DNA of 64,000 nt. Origin: Niastella sp. GTDB lineage: Bacteria > Bacteroidota > Bacteroidia > Chitinophagales > Chitinophagaceae. Of this stretch, positions 45,078 through 53,947 are shown one piece after another. Numbering within the stretch: the first letter of the stretch is position 1; each line of letters begins with the position of its first letter. The notes below the pieces were generated by a model. It did no database searches. It was not told the DNA's origin and saw only the letters and a program-made list of their open reading frames with translations. Location of the stretch: the NCBI GenBank assembly GCA_016710595.1, contig JADJVM010000006.1, forward strand, positions 1-64,000, in the 5' to 3' direction. The translations under genes were made by a program, and so were the position numbers.

Positions 45078-46049
45078 ATGAAGACAATAGGTATTGACAT
45101 GATGGGTGGAGATTTTGCACCCTTAGAAGCAGTGAAAGGTGTTTCTGCATTTTTACAAACCCATACACCGGAAGTACACCTGCTTTTAATAGGAGAAGAA
45201 GGTAAAATAAAGGCAGAAATGGACCATAATCCTTTACCTGAATCTGCATATACGATCATACCCGCTACGCAGGTAATTGAAATGCATGAACATCCCACAA
45301 AAGCATTAAAAGAAAAACCGCAATCTTCTATTTCAATAGGGTTTCATTTACTGGCATCCGGAAAATGTGATGCCTTTATCAGTGCGGGCAATACCGGCGC
45401 AATGATGGTAGGGTCGCTTTTTAGCATTAAAACGATTGAAGGAGTGATACGGCCCACCATTGGAGCATATATGCCAAGAGAAGACGGCAACCTGGGCCTT
45501 TTGGTAGATGTAGGCTTAAATGCAGACTGCAAACCGGAACTATTGAACCAATTTGCATTACTGGGGTCTTTATTTGCTGAACATATTTTAAAAATAAACA
45601 GCCCCCGGGTAGGCCTCGTAAATTTAGGGGCAGAAGAAGGAAAAGGAAATTTACTCATACAGGCCACTTTTCCATTATTAAAAAATAATAGCCAACTTAA
45701 TTTTGTGGGAAATATTGAAGGCCGGGATATTTTAATAAACAAAGCCGATGTAATGGTGTGTGATGGCTTTACCGGCAACGTAGTTTTAAAACTGGCAGAA
45801 AGTGTGTACGATATGGTGATAAGAAGAAATATAAACGATGTGCATTTTAACCGTTTTAATTTTGAAACCTATGGAGGTGTGCCTGTATTGGGAGTGGCTA
45901 AACCGGTAATCATTGGCCATGGAATTTCTACAGCCATAGCATTTAAAAATATGATCCTTACGGCATGTGATATGCTGAACACAGATCTTACCGGTAAAAT
46001 AAAAGAATGTTTTGCTCCCGGATCCACAGCGAATTCCATAAAATCATAA
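45078..46049 (+). CDS. plsX: Phosphate acyltransferase PlsX
   Basis: PlsX converts acyl-ACP to acyl-phosphate, feeding PlsY in phospholipid synthesis. The 323-residue peripheral membrane protein starts KTIGIDMMGGDFAPLEAV, with the conserved EMHEHPTKALKEKPQSS loop, SAGNTGAMM, LVDVGLNADCKP, and VCDGFTGNVVLKLAES. Length is normal. The expected next gene in many Bacteroidota, fabH, is not present; an unrelated convergent gene follows. Confidence 0.96.
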   Translation: MKTIGIDMMGGDFAPLEAVKGVSAFLQTHTPEVHLLLIGEEGKIKAEMDHNPLPESAYTIIPATQVIEMHEHPTKALKEKPQSSISIGFHLLASGKCDAFISAGNTGAMMVGSLFSIKTIEGVIRPTIGAYMPREDGNLGLLVDVGLNADCKPELLNQFALLGSLFAEHILKINSPRVGLVNLGAEEGKGNLLIQATFPLLKNNSQLNFVGNIEGRDILINKADVMVCDGFTGNVVLKLAESVYDMVIRRNINDVHFNRFNFETYGGVPVLGVAKPVIIGHGISTAIAFKNMILTACDMLNTDLTGKIKECFAPGSTANSIKS

Positions 46050-46053
46050 AAAA

Positions 46054-46073
46054 AGAGGAACCGTAGCTCCTCT
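46054..46073. terminator. Possible terminator between plsX and the convergent barrel gene
   Basis: A 6-bp stem (46054-46059 with 46068-46073) and 8-base loop, preceded by an A-run. The A-run makes it a better terminator for the minus-strand gene; no T-run follows on the plus strand. Confidence 0.45.
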
Positions 46074-46096
46074 TCTATCGATATACATTTATTTTT

Positions 46097-46555
46097 TTAG
46101 AAAGTATAACGGATTCCTAAGCCTCCCCAGCCACCGGCAAAACCGTAGCCTTTAGAAAATTCAAAGGAAGGCTGCCAGTCTAATGAAATATTCAATGGCA
46201 GTTCATTAAATTTATAATCCAGCCCCACTACGCCATCAATTCCCACCAGGGTATTATTGCCTTTGTAGAATCCTACGTGTGCACCCGGGCCAATGTACCA
46301 TTTTAAATTCCCTTCCGTATTTAAGTCCCCATGAAATTCGTACAAGCCAGTAACACGGGCACCTGCACTGTTAAAAAAACCTACAAATTCCAGTGCCGCT
46401 TTATCCTGGATAAAAGTTTTTAAACTTAAGCCTACTCCATCCCAAACTTTAATACCGGCAGCCGTTTTATATTCCAGGCTGTTTGCTGTTTTATTTTGTG
46501 CTGTTGCGAAGGTGGTTAATAAAATGGCCACTGCAAATCCCATTATTTTTTTCAT
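46097..46555 (-). CDS. Small exported beta-barrel-like protein
   Basis: A 152-residue protein with a signal peptide (MKKIMGFAVAILLTTFATAQ, cleavage after TA-Q). The mature part is rich in Gly and aromatic residues in alternating patterns (AALEFVGFFNSAGARVTGLYEF, IGPGAHVGFYKG) and ends WGGLGIRYTF, with a terminal Phe as in outer-membrane barrels. Its size suggests an eight-strand barrel of the OmpA/OprF-like or porin-family type. Exact family and function are unknown. Confidence 0.72.
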   Translation of the reverse strand: MKKIMGFAVAILLTTFATAQNKTANSLEYKTAAGIKVWDGVGLSLKTFIQDKAALEFVGFFNSAGARVTGLYEFHGDLNTEGNLKWYIGPGAHVGFYKGNNTLVGIDGVVGLDYKFNELPLNISLDWQPSFEFSKGYGFAGGWGGLGIRYTF

Positions 46556-46574
46556 ACTTAGTTTTTTTACGTTG

Positions 46575-46582
46575 CAAATCTA
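46575..46582 (-). promoter_or_regulatory. -7 promoter element of the small barrel gene
   Basis: TAGATTTG on the minus strand, 19 bases before the start; exact TANNTTTG match. Confidence 0.6.
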
Positions 46583-46661
46583 TTTGAATAAGACCGGTAA
46601 TGAGAATTAATTACCAATAAAAATTTGTTATAAAGCCGAATTGCGAATGCTTATTGTTTCT

Positions 46662-47168
46662 TTAATAAACCAGGTATTTTCTTTGTGTGGTATAAAGCAC
46701 AACAAATAATAATGAAATAGCTAAACCTACTACTGTTCCTATATCAGTAAACTGTGCACTGCCCATAATAAAGAAGCTGCCTGCAAGCGGAATAATTTGT
46801 CCTGCCAGGTAAATCCAAAATCCATCTTTTTTTAATTTACGCATCATAATAGCCCCAAACAGACAAAGACCAAGGCCGATAACCGAAACAATCATAAGTG
46901 GTACTATGTTTTGCTGTAATAAATCCAGTTTTGTGAGGCCCTCACGCATTTTTGCCATTTTAGCTTCTGTTAAATTATTTCCACCAGACTCAAGTTGTTT
47001 GGTGATCATATTTTTTGAAAACCTGGTGGTCCAGGGCGAAATCAGGGATAATAAAAGGAATATACTAGAGCCAACAATGGTGAGTATGGTAAGTATATTG
47101 AGCATTTGTGGCCTTTGTGGGGCATCAAACTCTCCGGTATCTAATTGAGATGTTGCATTGTCTTGCAT
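46662..47168 (-). CDS. Four-helix membrane protein
   Basis: A 168-residue inner-membrane protein. A polar N-terminus (about 20 residues) is followed by hydrophobic helices at about 24-46, 88-108, 116-135 and 142-161. A charged loop (about 50-85, SGGNNLTEAKMAKMREG) lies between the first two. No catalytic residues or family motif recognised. It has its own space upstream of the barrel gene and divergent pdeM. Confidence 0.65.
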   Translation of the reverse strand: MQDNATSQLDTGEFDAPQRPQMLNILTILTIVGSSIFLLLSLISPWTTRFSKNMITKQLESGGNNLTEAKMAKMREGLTKLDLLQQNIVPLMIVSVIGLGLCLFGAIMMRKLKKDGFWIYLAGQIIPLAGSFFIMGSAQFTDIGTVVGLAISLLFVVLYTTQRKYLVY

Positions 47169-47242
47169 AGTAGTTTTGATTTATTTTAACGTGCAAAATA
47201 TTAAAACTTAAGTGATCTAACAAATTACAAAATCTACCTTCT

Positions 47243-47250
47243 TAATTTTG
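47243..47250 (+). promoter_or_regulatory. -7 promoter element of pdeM
   Basis: TAATTTTG, exact TANNTTTG match, only four bases before the ATG; transcription would start at or just after the start codon region, so the mRNA may have almost no leader. Confidence 0.45.
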
Positions 47251-47254
47251 TTTT

Positions 47255-47905
47255 ATGAGCGCTTATACCCTACACAAAATAAATGGGAATCATTTCCTTC
47301 TTTTTACTGAAAACTATATTTATTGGGAAGAAGAAAAAGCGATCATCCTCACAGATTTACATTTAGGCAAATCGGGGCATTTTCGTAAAAACGGGATTGC
47401 AGTCCCACAACCGGTTTTTAAAGACGATATGCAAAGATTTATGGCCATCATTCAATATCAAAAACCAAAACAAATAATTGTAATAGGCGACCTCTTTCAC
47501 AGCCGGGAGAATAAAGAACATCAATTATTTTTACGCTGGAGAAAAGATATGCGGGGTATTGATTTTCACCTGGTAAAAGGAAACCATGATATTTTATCAA
47601 ATGAATTTTACGAATCAGCAAATATTATTGTACATGAAAAGGAATGGGTGATATCTTCCTTTTGCTTTGTGCATGATGCACAGGATCATGAAAATGAATT
47701 ACCCTTTTGTTTTAGTGGCCATGTGCATCCGGCCGTACATTTAAAAGGTAAGGGACGGCAACATTTACAAGTACCTTGCTATTGTTTTAATAAGCGGTTT
47801 GGTATGCTGCCTGCTTTTGGAAAATTTACCGGGCATTTTACCATTACACCCAAAATTGATGATGAGATTTATGCCATTACTGCAAATGCAATTATTAAAC
47901 TCTAA
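47255..47905 (+). CDS. pdeM: Ligase-associated DNA damage response endonuclease PdeM
   Basis: A 216-residue calcineurin-like metallophosphoesterase. Metal-binding motifs appear in order: LTDLHLGKSGHFRK, VIGDLFHSRENKEH, VKGNHD, and FSGHVHP. The LGKSGHFRKNGIAVP stretch is typical of PdeM, a nuclease usually found near a ligase-associated helicase and exonuclease. Those partners are not in this window. Its 3' end overlaps the proline dehydrogenase gene by four bases (convergent). Confidence 0.9.
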   Translation: MSAYTLHKINGNHFLLFTENYIYWEEEKAIILTDLHLGKSGHFRKNGIAVPQPVFKDDMQRFMAIIQYQKPKQIIVIGDLFHSRENKEHQLFLRWRKDMRGIDFHLVKGNHDILSNEFYESANIIVHEKEWVISSFCFVHDAQDHENELPFCFSGHVHPAVHLKGKGRQHLQVPCYCFNKRFGMLPAFGKFTGHFTITPKIDDEIYAITANAIIKL

Positions 47906-49125
47906 TTTTTTTGTGTCCGCCTTTTTAATTCTTTTTCAATGGTACTCAATTCTCTGCCTGTTTGCCCGGATACAGAACTGTTTTCCTGCGCCCTGCGCAT
48001 TAAATAAGGCACTACATCTTTAATAGGCCCAAAAGGCAGGTATTTACTCACATTCAACCCAGCATGTGCCAGGTTAAAAGTTATATTATCACTCATACCA
48101 TACAATTGCGAAAAATGAACATGCTTATGGTTGAAGGGTATATTGTTTTGTTTTAAAAATGCTACGCAACGAAGATTGCTCAATTCATTATGAGAAGCCA
48201 ATATCATACAAATTTTATTTACATGCGAAATACAAAAATCAACGGCTGCATCATAATCTGCATCGCATGATTGCTTATCCGGTTGTATGGGCGATGGATA
48301 CCCCAATGCTAAAGCCCGTTCCCTTTCTTTTTCCATATAAGCGCCACGAACTAATTTTACAGCCAATATAAAATTCCTTTGTTCAGCAGCTTCGTAACTC
48401 TTTTTTAAAAATTCGTACCTGTCATGCCGGTAAAGTTGAAGAGTATTAAAAACCAACGCCTTTTCCTTATTATAAATATCCATCATCATCATGGTCATGG
48501 CATCTACGGGGTCTTGAATCCAGGTTTCTTCAGCATCTACTAAAACGCCGATATTTTTATTTTTTGCTGCTTCACAAATACGAATAAAACGATTTAGTAC
48601 CCTTTGCCATTCTTCTTTTTCATCATTCGGTAATTTTTCTTTTGCCCCTTCATAATTCTTCATTAAAGAATCTTTTTGTTGCTGCATCAGGGTATTTAAT
48701 TTTTGCAACAAACCGGTACGCACAATACCCGTTATTTTAATACTCATGAAAGGGATATTTTGCTGAGTAGCCGCATAATTGATCACTTTTATAAATTCAT
48801 CGGTTGCATGATCGTATCCCGATTCGCCATTATTGCCTCCTTCTACTCCATAATCTAAAATAGTTTGCACATGAAACCGGCCCAATTTTTCTGCTACGGG
48901 AGCCGTTTCTTCCAGGGTTTCTCCTCCAATAAATTGTTTAAAGATGGTAGAACGCAATGCGGTTTTAGTAAAAGGTAAGTGCCAGTTTATGGCTACAGGA
49001 GTGAGCTTTATAGCCATCTTTAAAATAAAAGGATTACCCATCATTGAAAAAAGGAAATGAGCCCTTTTTAATTCTTGATTGGATTTATAAGCGTAGGCTA
49101 GTTCTGTATTATCAAAAGATATCAT
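47902..49125 (-). CDS. Proline dehydrogenase
   Basis: FAD enzyme oxidising L-proline to pyrroline-5-carboxylate at the membrane. The 407-residue protein is the stand-alone PutA-N-like form. Visible are VLVDAEETWIQD, FNTLQLYRHDRYEFL, LAVKLVRGAYMEKERERA with the Lys-Arg-Gly-Ala substrate and FAD site, LASHN, QLYGMSDNIT, and the C-terminal LPFGPIKDVVPYLMRRAQENSSV. The P5C dehydrogenase partner is not adjacent. Length is normal for the Bacteroidota form. Confidence 0.94.
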   Translation of the reverse strand: MISFDNTELAYAYKSNQELKRAHFLFSMMGNPFILKMAIKLTPVAINWHLPFTKTALRSTIFKQFIGGETLEETAPVAEKLGRFHVQTILDYGVEGGNNGESGYDHATDEFIKVINYAATQQNIPFMSIKITGIVRTGLLQKLNTLMQQQKDSLMKNYEGAKEKLPNDEKEEWQRVLNRFIRICEAAKNKNIGVLVDAEETWIQDPVDAMTMMMMDIYNKEKALVFNTLQLYRHDRYEFLKKSYEAAEQRNFILAVKLVRGAYMEKERERALALGYPSPIQPDKQSCDADYDAAVDFCISHVNKICMILASHNELSNLRCVAFLKQNNIPFNHKHVHFSQLYGMSDNITFNLAHAGLNVSKYLPFGPIKDVVPYLMRRAQENSSVSGQTGRELSTIEKELKRRTQKN

Positions 49126-49229
49126 ATAAATTGGAATTATAACCGAAATTCAGAAAAGACCAATGAACTGCCAAATAAAAATAATTTTCGCAAGTGCCAA
49201 TCAAAATTTACTTCCCAAAAATGCATAAC

Positions 49230-49237
49230 TATATTTG
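49230..49237 (+). promoter_or_regulatory. -7 promoter element of the thioesterase gene
   Basis: TATATTTG, exact TANNTTTG match, 15 bases before the ATG at 49253. It overlaps a longer in-frame start (49235), which is rejected for that reason. Confidence 0.65.
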
Positions 49238-49252
49238 CATAAAAATATAATT

Positions 49253-49762
49253 ATGGACAAGGCTGCCTCTTCTTCACTCGTTATTATGACAGAGCTTGTT
49301 TTACCCAATGATACCAATACCTTCGGCAACCTGATGGGTGGCCGGTTAATGTACTGGATGGATATTGCCGCAGCCCTGGCTGCAATGAAACATTGTGGTT
49401 CCCCTGTAGTAACGGCTTCGGTAGATAATATTAGTTTTGAAACACCAATAAAACTTGGCAATGTAGTACATATAGAAGCAAAAGTTACCCGCTCTTTTAA
49501 CAGTAGTATGGAAGTTCATTTGAATGTATGGGGGGAAGATGCAATTCAACAATACAAGTACAAAAGCAATGAGGCTTATTATACTTTTGTGGCATTAGAT
49601 CCCAATGGTAAACCCCGAAAAGTTAACAGCTTATTTCCGGAAACGGAAGAAGAGAAATCTTTATTTGACGGGGCTTTAAGGCGCCGTCAGCTCAGGTTGA
49701 TACTGGGTGGCAAAATGAAACCTGACGATGCCAGTGAATTAAAAGCCCTTTTTATAAAATAA
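49253..49762 (+). CDS. Acyl-CoA thioesterase, hotdog fold
   Basis: A 169-residue hotdog thioesterase of the YciA/BACH-like (cytosolic long-chain acyl-CoA hydrolase) type. It has the active-site loop PNDTNTFGNLMGGRLMYWMDIAAALAA, with the conserved Asn, Gly-Gly-Arg and Asp, followed by VTASVDNISFETPIKLGNVV. A C-terminal tail of about 40 residues has KSLFDGALRRRQLRL. Cytoplasmic; it hydrolyses acyl-CoA to free acid and CoA. It is monocistronic. Confidence 0.93.
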   Translation: MDKAASSSLVIMTELVLPNDTNTFGNLMGGRLMYWMDIAAALAAMKHCGSPVVTASVDNISFETPIKLGNVVHIEAKVTRSFNSSMEVHLNVWGEDAIQQYKYKSNEAYYTFVALDPNGKPRKVNSLFPETEEEKSLFDGALRRRQLRLILGGKMKPDDASELKALFIK

Positions 49763-49995
49763 CAGGAATAACCGGGGTTTTTAATTTTAATTCGTTTTTA
49801 TGAATAAAATCAACAAAAAGTTCACTTTTATTACCTGGAATTTATAAAAACAGAATTCAATACGGAATATTTATCAATCATGGAATGGTAGAAATTTTAG
49901 ATTATAAGGATATGGTTATGACTATAAAATTATTACTGTGAAATTATAATTTTATGTACATTTGATTACTTATTGTATTAACAAAATTAAAAAAA

Positions 49996-50238
49996 ATGAA
50001 AAAAATCTTACTTACTGCTTTCATTGCTTTAGGTTTTGGTTTTATTGCTACTGCACAAAAGCCTGCTTCTAAGGCACAGAGCAAAAAGCAAACCACTGCA
50101 ACCAGCCAGCAAAAGGCTGAGCGTTTAGCTCAAAAAATTGCCATTGCGAAAGCTTATGACCAAGGGCAAAAGACTCCCGTTATCAATCAAAAAGCTGCAG
50201 CTGCTGATAGGAAAGTAGATGCCAAAAAAGACAACTAA
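49996..50238 (+). CDS. Small exported Lys/Ala/Gln-rich protein
   Basis: An 80-residue protein with a signal peptide (KKILLTAFIALGFGFIATAQ, cleavage before Lys22 or so). The mature 59 residues are very polar, rich in Lys, Ala and Gln (SKAQSKKQTTATSQQKAERLAQK), basic and probably disordered or helical. The 233-base upstream gap shows no other gene. It is followed after 120 bases by the large T9SS protein gene, perhaps by chance. Family not recognised. Confidence 0.6.
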   Translation: MKKILLTAFIALGFGFIATAQKPASKAQSKKQTTATSQQKAERLAQKIAIAKAYDQGQKTPVINQKAAAADRKVDAKKDN

Positions 50239-50358
50239 TAAATTTATTTTATTAATTGACCTATTGGATACTTTTCAATCTTAGCTACACAAAAAACTAA
50301 ATGCATTCACTTTTTTCAATCTGTAAAAGTGAACTCTATTTTAAAACAAACTAATATT

Positions 50359-53300
50359 ATGCAATCTAAAATTACTTTCAACTACTTAAGGAGAGTTATC
50401 AAAAGCGCCACACTGGCGGTGATATTCCTTTCCTTATTTACAGGTTTGGCTACAGCCCAAACGTATGTAAATGGCCCGTTAAGTACGGGCGCAACCTCCT
50501 CTGATGGAAGTGCCGCCCCAGCCGGCTATACCTGGAGTGAAGTGCAAAACCCAAACACCAGTGCCGGTTATGGCGCTAATATTGATGCGGGTCTTACTTT
50601 AATCGACAATTTTACTGTTATCGGTGCATGGAATTTAACCCAGGCATCATTTTTTGCTTACAGCACAGGTAATACTACAACCTTTGACCGGGTATTTGTA
50701 AGGATTTACAATTCAGATCCATCAGTTGGTAACCCAACACCTGTATTTGGTGATTTAACCACCAATCGTTATGCCTCCAGTACCGAAGCCATGATGTACA
50801 GGATATTCAATGGTACCCCTGGTACTACACGTAAAATTTGGAGAATAAACGCAAATGTTTCTATTTCTCTTCCCGCAGGCCAATATTGGATTGAGTGGCA
50901 GGTCGGCACAGTTACTCCTAACGCTTCAAACTTTAGCCCTCCTTGTACCATTACTGGTGTAGCAACACAACCTGGATGGGATGCAAAACAAAGAGATATA
51001 GCAGGTAACGCAATTACTGCTATCGTTGATGGTGGTGGTCCTCAAGATTTCCCTTTTATTTTATCTTATACTACAGGTGCTTGCTCTGGCACACCTACAC
51101 CGGGCAACACACTTTCTACCGCAGCATCTGTTTGTCCTAATATACCATTCACTTTATCTACTCAAAATGCCACTGCAGGATCTGGTGTTACATACCAATG
51201 GCAATCTTCAAGCAGTGCAACCGGTCCATGGACAGACATTACCGGGGCTACTTCTTCCACATATAACGTAGCAAACTTAACGACTCCTACTTACTATCAA
51301 GTGGTCGTTACTTGTAGTGGTAACTCTGGTACTTCTACACCAGTTATGGTAGGTACTACTCCTTCTTCAAGCTGTTATTGTACACCAGGCGCTTCAGATT
51401 GTAGTGATGAAGATGTTATTTATAATGTAAATATCGGCGGATTAGATAATTCTACAGATTGCTCGCCGGGTGGATATGGTTCTTATTTAACTGCTGATAC
51501 TGCTCAGTTAATCATTGGTGGTGGTAACCCAATTGTTGTTACTACCGGTTCTGCCTGGACAGAACAAGTAGGTGTTTGGATAGATTACGACAGAAGCGGA
51601 AGCTTTGACGCAAATGAATTTACTGATCTTGGCAATGTGGCTTCTGCAGGTGTACATAATGGAAACATTACAGTACCAGCAGGTACTACTGCAGGTTATA
51701 CCCGTATGAGAGTAAGAGTAAGGTTCTTATCTGGCCTTACATCAACTACTCCTTGTGCAGGATATTCTTTTGGTGAAACTGAAGATTATACAGTAAACCT
51801 TATTCCTTGTGTACCAATCACAATTACAGGAGCTCCGGCAAGTACATCTACCACTTGTGGCGGCAATGCCAGCTTTACGGCAACTGCTGCTGGTAGTATC
51901 CCTGTTTACCAATGGCAATATAGGGTGAATGCATCTTCAGTATGGTTACCAGTTTCTAATGGCGGTATTTATACAGGTGCAAATACGAATGTATTAGCTT
52001 TAACAAATGTATTAGATAGCTACAATGGATATCAATACAGGGCTTTAATAAGTGGCGCTTGTGCCGGTGTTGACTTTACTACACCTCCAGCTACTTTAAC
52101 GGTTAATAAATTAGCTCCTGTAATTTCTCCTGCATCTGCAACTATTTGTAATGGTTCTATTCAGCAATTAACACTTACCAATACCCTGGGTAATGCTGAT
52201 CTGATTCATGAAGGTTTCGATGTGGCAACGCCGCTTCCAACCGGTTGGTCAGAAAAAAATAATAGTAGCCCATTAGGCGCTGCTGTTTACTTCCAGGGTA
52301 ATGATGGCGTATTTGCTTCTCATAGCGGTGCCCCTACATCTTATATTGGTATTAACTATCAATCTACAACAGGTGCAGGCACAATCAGTAACTGGTTATT
52401 GTCACCTACTATTAATATTAAGAATGGTGATGTATTTAGCTTCTGGACCCGTACTACAGATGGTGCCACTTATGCTGACCGTTTGGAAGTACGCTTAAGT
52501 ACAAGTGGTGCAAGTGTAAATGTTGGTACGACAGCTACTTCAGTTGGTGATTTCACAACCGTATTATTAACGGTTAACCCAACTCTAGTATCAGGGCCTA
52601 GTGGTTACCCTGATACCTGGACCCAATATACTGCAACTATTTCCGGTTTACCAGCTCCTACTACTGGTAAAATTGGATTTAGATATTATGTAACCAATGG
52701 TGGCCCTTCAGGTAGCAATTCTGATTATATTGGAATTGACGATGTAGTGTACACAACTACTGGCGGTCCTGCTGCCGGTGTATGGACTAGTACTGCAACT
52801 GGTACTATGTTTACAGATGCCGCAGCTACTGCAGCTTATACAGGCACACCTGTAAATTCTATATATGTGAAGCCTACCACTACATCTACTTATAATGTAG
52901 TTTATTCTACCTTAAGTCCATGTACTTCAGCACAGGGTTCAGTTACAGTAACTGTAAATCAACCTGTTTCTGGAACTTCTACCGTTTCCAGTATCAGTAC
53001 TTGTGCCGATGGTGAAGTTTCATTTACAGCATCTTTACCTGCAGCCGGTTCTCCACTTATGCATCAATGGCAAGTAAGCACCAATGGTGGCGCTTCTTAT
53101 ACCAATGTTGCTAATGGCGGTGCTTATAGCGGCGCTACAACGGCTACTTTAAATATATCTTCTGCCAACGCAGGTATGGCTGGTTACATGTACAGAGATT
53201 CAATTTATGTTCCTGTATGTGGTGGGTCTATCTTTAGCTCTGCCGGTACTTTAACAGTGAATTTACCTCCGGCTGTAAACTTAACAGCTGCTCCTTACAC

Positions 53301-53787
53301 ATCGCTGTTCCCTGGCCTTACTACTACACTTACTGTAGCGGTAAATCCAGCTCCTACATCCGGAACAACTTACACATGGTACAAAAATGGTGAGGAAATA
53401 ACTTCAGCTACTACCAACACCATTCCTGGCCTGGGTGTAGATGATTTTGGTACCTATAGTGTAGAAGTAACTTCAGCAGAAGGTTGCTCTACCATGTCTG
53501 ATGATGTGAAGATTAAAAATGATTCTGTAACAACTATCTTGTTTATCTATCCTAGTCCTACTTCAGGTCAGTTCCAGGTAAGATATTACAGTAAGACCAA
53601 TTTAGTAAGAGGACTTACTATTTTCGATAGCAAAGGTTCCAGGATCTATTATAAGAGATTCCCAGTGGGCATTGGATATTCTAGCATGAACGTAGATTTA
53701 TCTAACCAACCAAAAGGAATCTATACTGTAGAACTTCATGATGGTTTAGGTGTTCGCATCCAAACCGGAAGAGTATTAGTGAAATAA
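50359..53787 (+). CDS. Large T9SS-exported Ig-repeat protein with GEVED and anchor-J domains
   Basis: A 1142-residue surface protein. After a signal peptide (LAVIFLSLFTGLATAQ) comes a region of about 220 residues, then Ig-like repeats each with a (Y/H)QWQ motif (YQWQSSSSATGPW, YQWQYRVNASS, HQWQVSTNGG). A GEVED domain (about 340-480) contains VGVWIDYDRSGSFD and SFGETEDYTV. A choice-of-anchor-J domain (about 610-790) has FDVATPLPTGWSEKN and a GIDDVVY end. The C-terminus is a T9SS type A sorting domain, FIYPSPTSGQFQVRY to GIYTVELHDG. The ATG at 50359 is preferred over an in-frame GTG at 50329. Codon use is rich in T- and A-ending codons, which suggests high expression or different history. It is likely an adhesin or matrix protein. 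Confidence 0.9.
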   Translation: MQSKITFNYLRRVIKSATLAVIFLSLFTGLATAQTYVNGPLSTGATSSDGSAAPAGYTWSEVQNPNTSAGYGANIDAGLTLIDNFTVIGAWNLTQASFFAYSTGNTTTFDRVFVRIYNSDPSVGNPTPVFGDLTTNRYASSTEAMMYRIFNGTPGTTRKIWRINANVSISLPAGQYWIEWQVGTVTPNASNFSPPCTITGVATQPGWDAKQRDIAGNAITAIVDGGGPQDFPFILSYTTGACSGTPTPGNTLSTAASVCPNIPFTLSTQNATAGSGVTYQWQSSSSATGPWTDITGATSSTYNVANLTTPTYYQVVVTCSGNSGTSTPVMVGTTPSSSCYCTPGASDCSDEDVIYNVNIGGLDNSTDCSPGGYGSYLTADTAQLIIGGGNPIVVTTGSAWTEQVGVWIDYDRSGSFDANEFTDLGNVASAGVHNGNITVPAGTTAGYTRMRVRVRFLSGLTSTTPCAGYSFGETEDYTVNLIPCVPITITGAPASTSTTCGGNASFTATAAGSIPVYQWQYRVNASSVWLPVSNGGIYTGANTNVLALTNVLDSYNGYQYRALISGACAGVDFTTPPATLTVNKLAPVISPASATICNGSIQQLTLTNTLGNADLIHEGFDVATPLPTGWSEKNNSSPLGAAVYFQGNDGVFASHSGAPTSYIGINYQSTTGAGTISNWLLSPTINIKNGDVFSFWTRTTDGATYADRLEVRLSTSGASVNVGTTATSVGDFTTVLLTVNPTLVSGPSGYPDTWTQYTATISGLPAPTTGKIGFRYYVTNGGPSGSNSDYIGIDDVVYTTTGGPAAGVWTSTATGTMFTDAAATAAYTGTPVNSIYVKPTTTSTYNVVYSTLSPCTSAQGSVTVTVNQPVSGTSTVSSISTCADGEVSFTASLPAAGSPLMHQWQVSTNGGASYTNVANGGAYSGATTATLNISSANAGMAGYMYRDSIYVPVCGGSIFSSAGTLTVNLPPAVNLTAAPYTSLFPGLTTTLTVAVNPAPTSGTTYTWYKNGEEITSATTNTIPGLGVDDFGTYSVEVTSAEGCSTMSDDVKIKNDSVTTILFIYPSPTSGQFQVRYYSKTNLVRGLTIFDSKGSRIYYKRFPVGIGYSSMNVDLSNQPKGIYTVELHDGLGVRIQTGRVLVK

Positions 53788-53810
53788 TCCTAATTCTCAA
53801 ATAACTGATA

Positions 53811-53841
53811 AGCCGCCTGGTATCTACCGGGCGGCTTTTTT
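53811..53841 (+). terminator. Intrinsic terminator of the T9SS protein gene
   Basis: 10-bp GC-rich stem (53811-53820 with about 53827-53836), six-base loop, then a T-run; it follows the stop by about 24 bases. Confidence 0.92.
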
Positions 53842-53909
53842 ATGCAACATCATTACCGTTCTGTATGATTTTTATCTAACTTTTATACCTTTTTTATCGC
53901 AAAAAATGG

Positions 53910-53917
53910 TACTTTTG
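53910..53917 (+). promoter_or_regulatory. -7 promoter element of rpsA
   Basis: TACTTTTG, exact TANNTTTG match, 30 bases before the rpsA ATG; it excludes a longer in-frame start at 53906. Confidence 0.7.
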
Positions 53918-53947
53918 CCTCCCCGTTTAAAAACCCGGGGTTATTTT

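Noticed and set aside
49763..49995. Possible additional small gene between the thioesterase and the small exported protein
   Set aside because: No frame of useful length with a plausible start was seen; it looks like AT-rich leader sequence.
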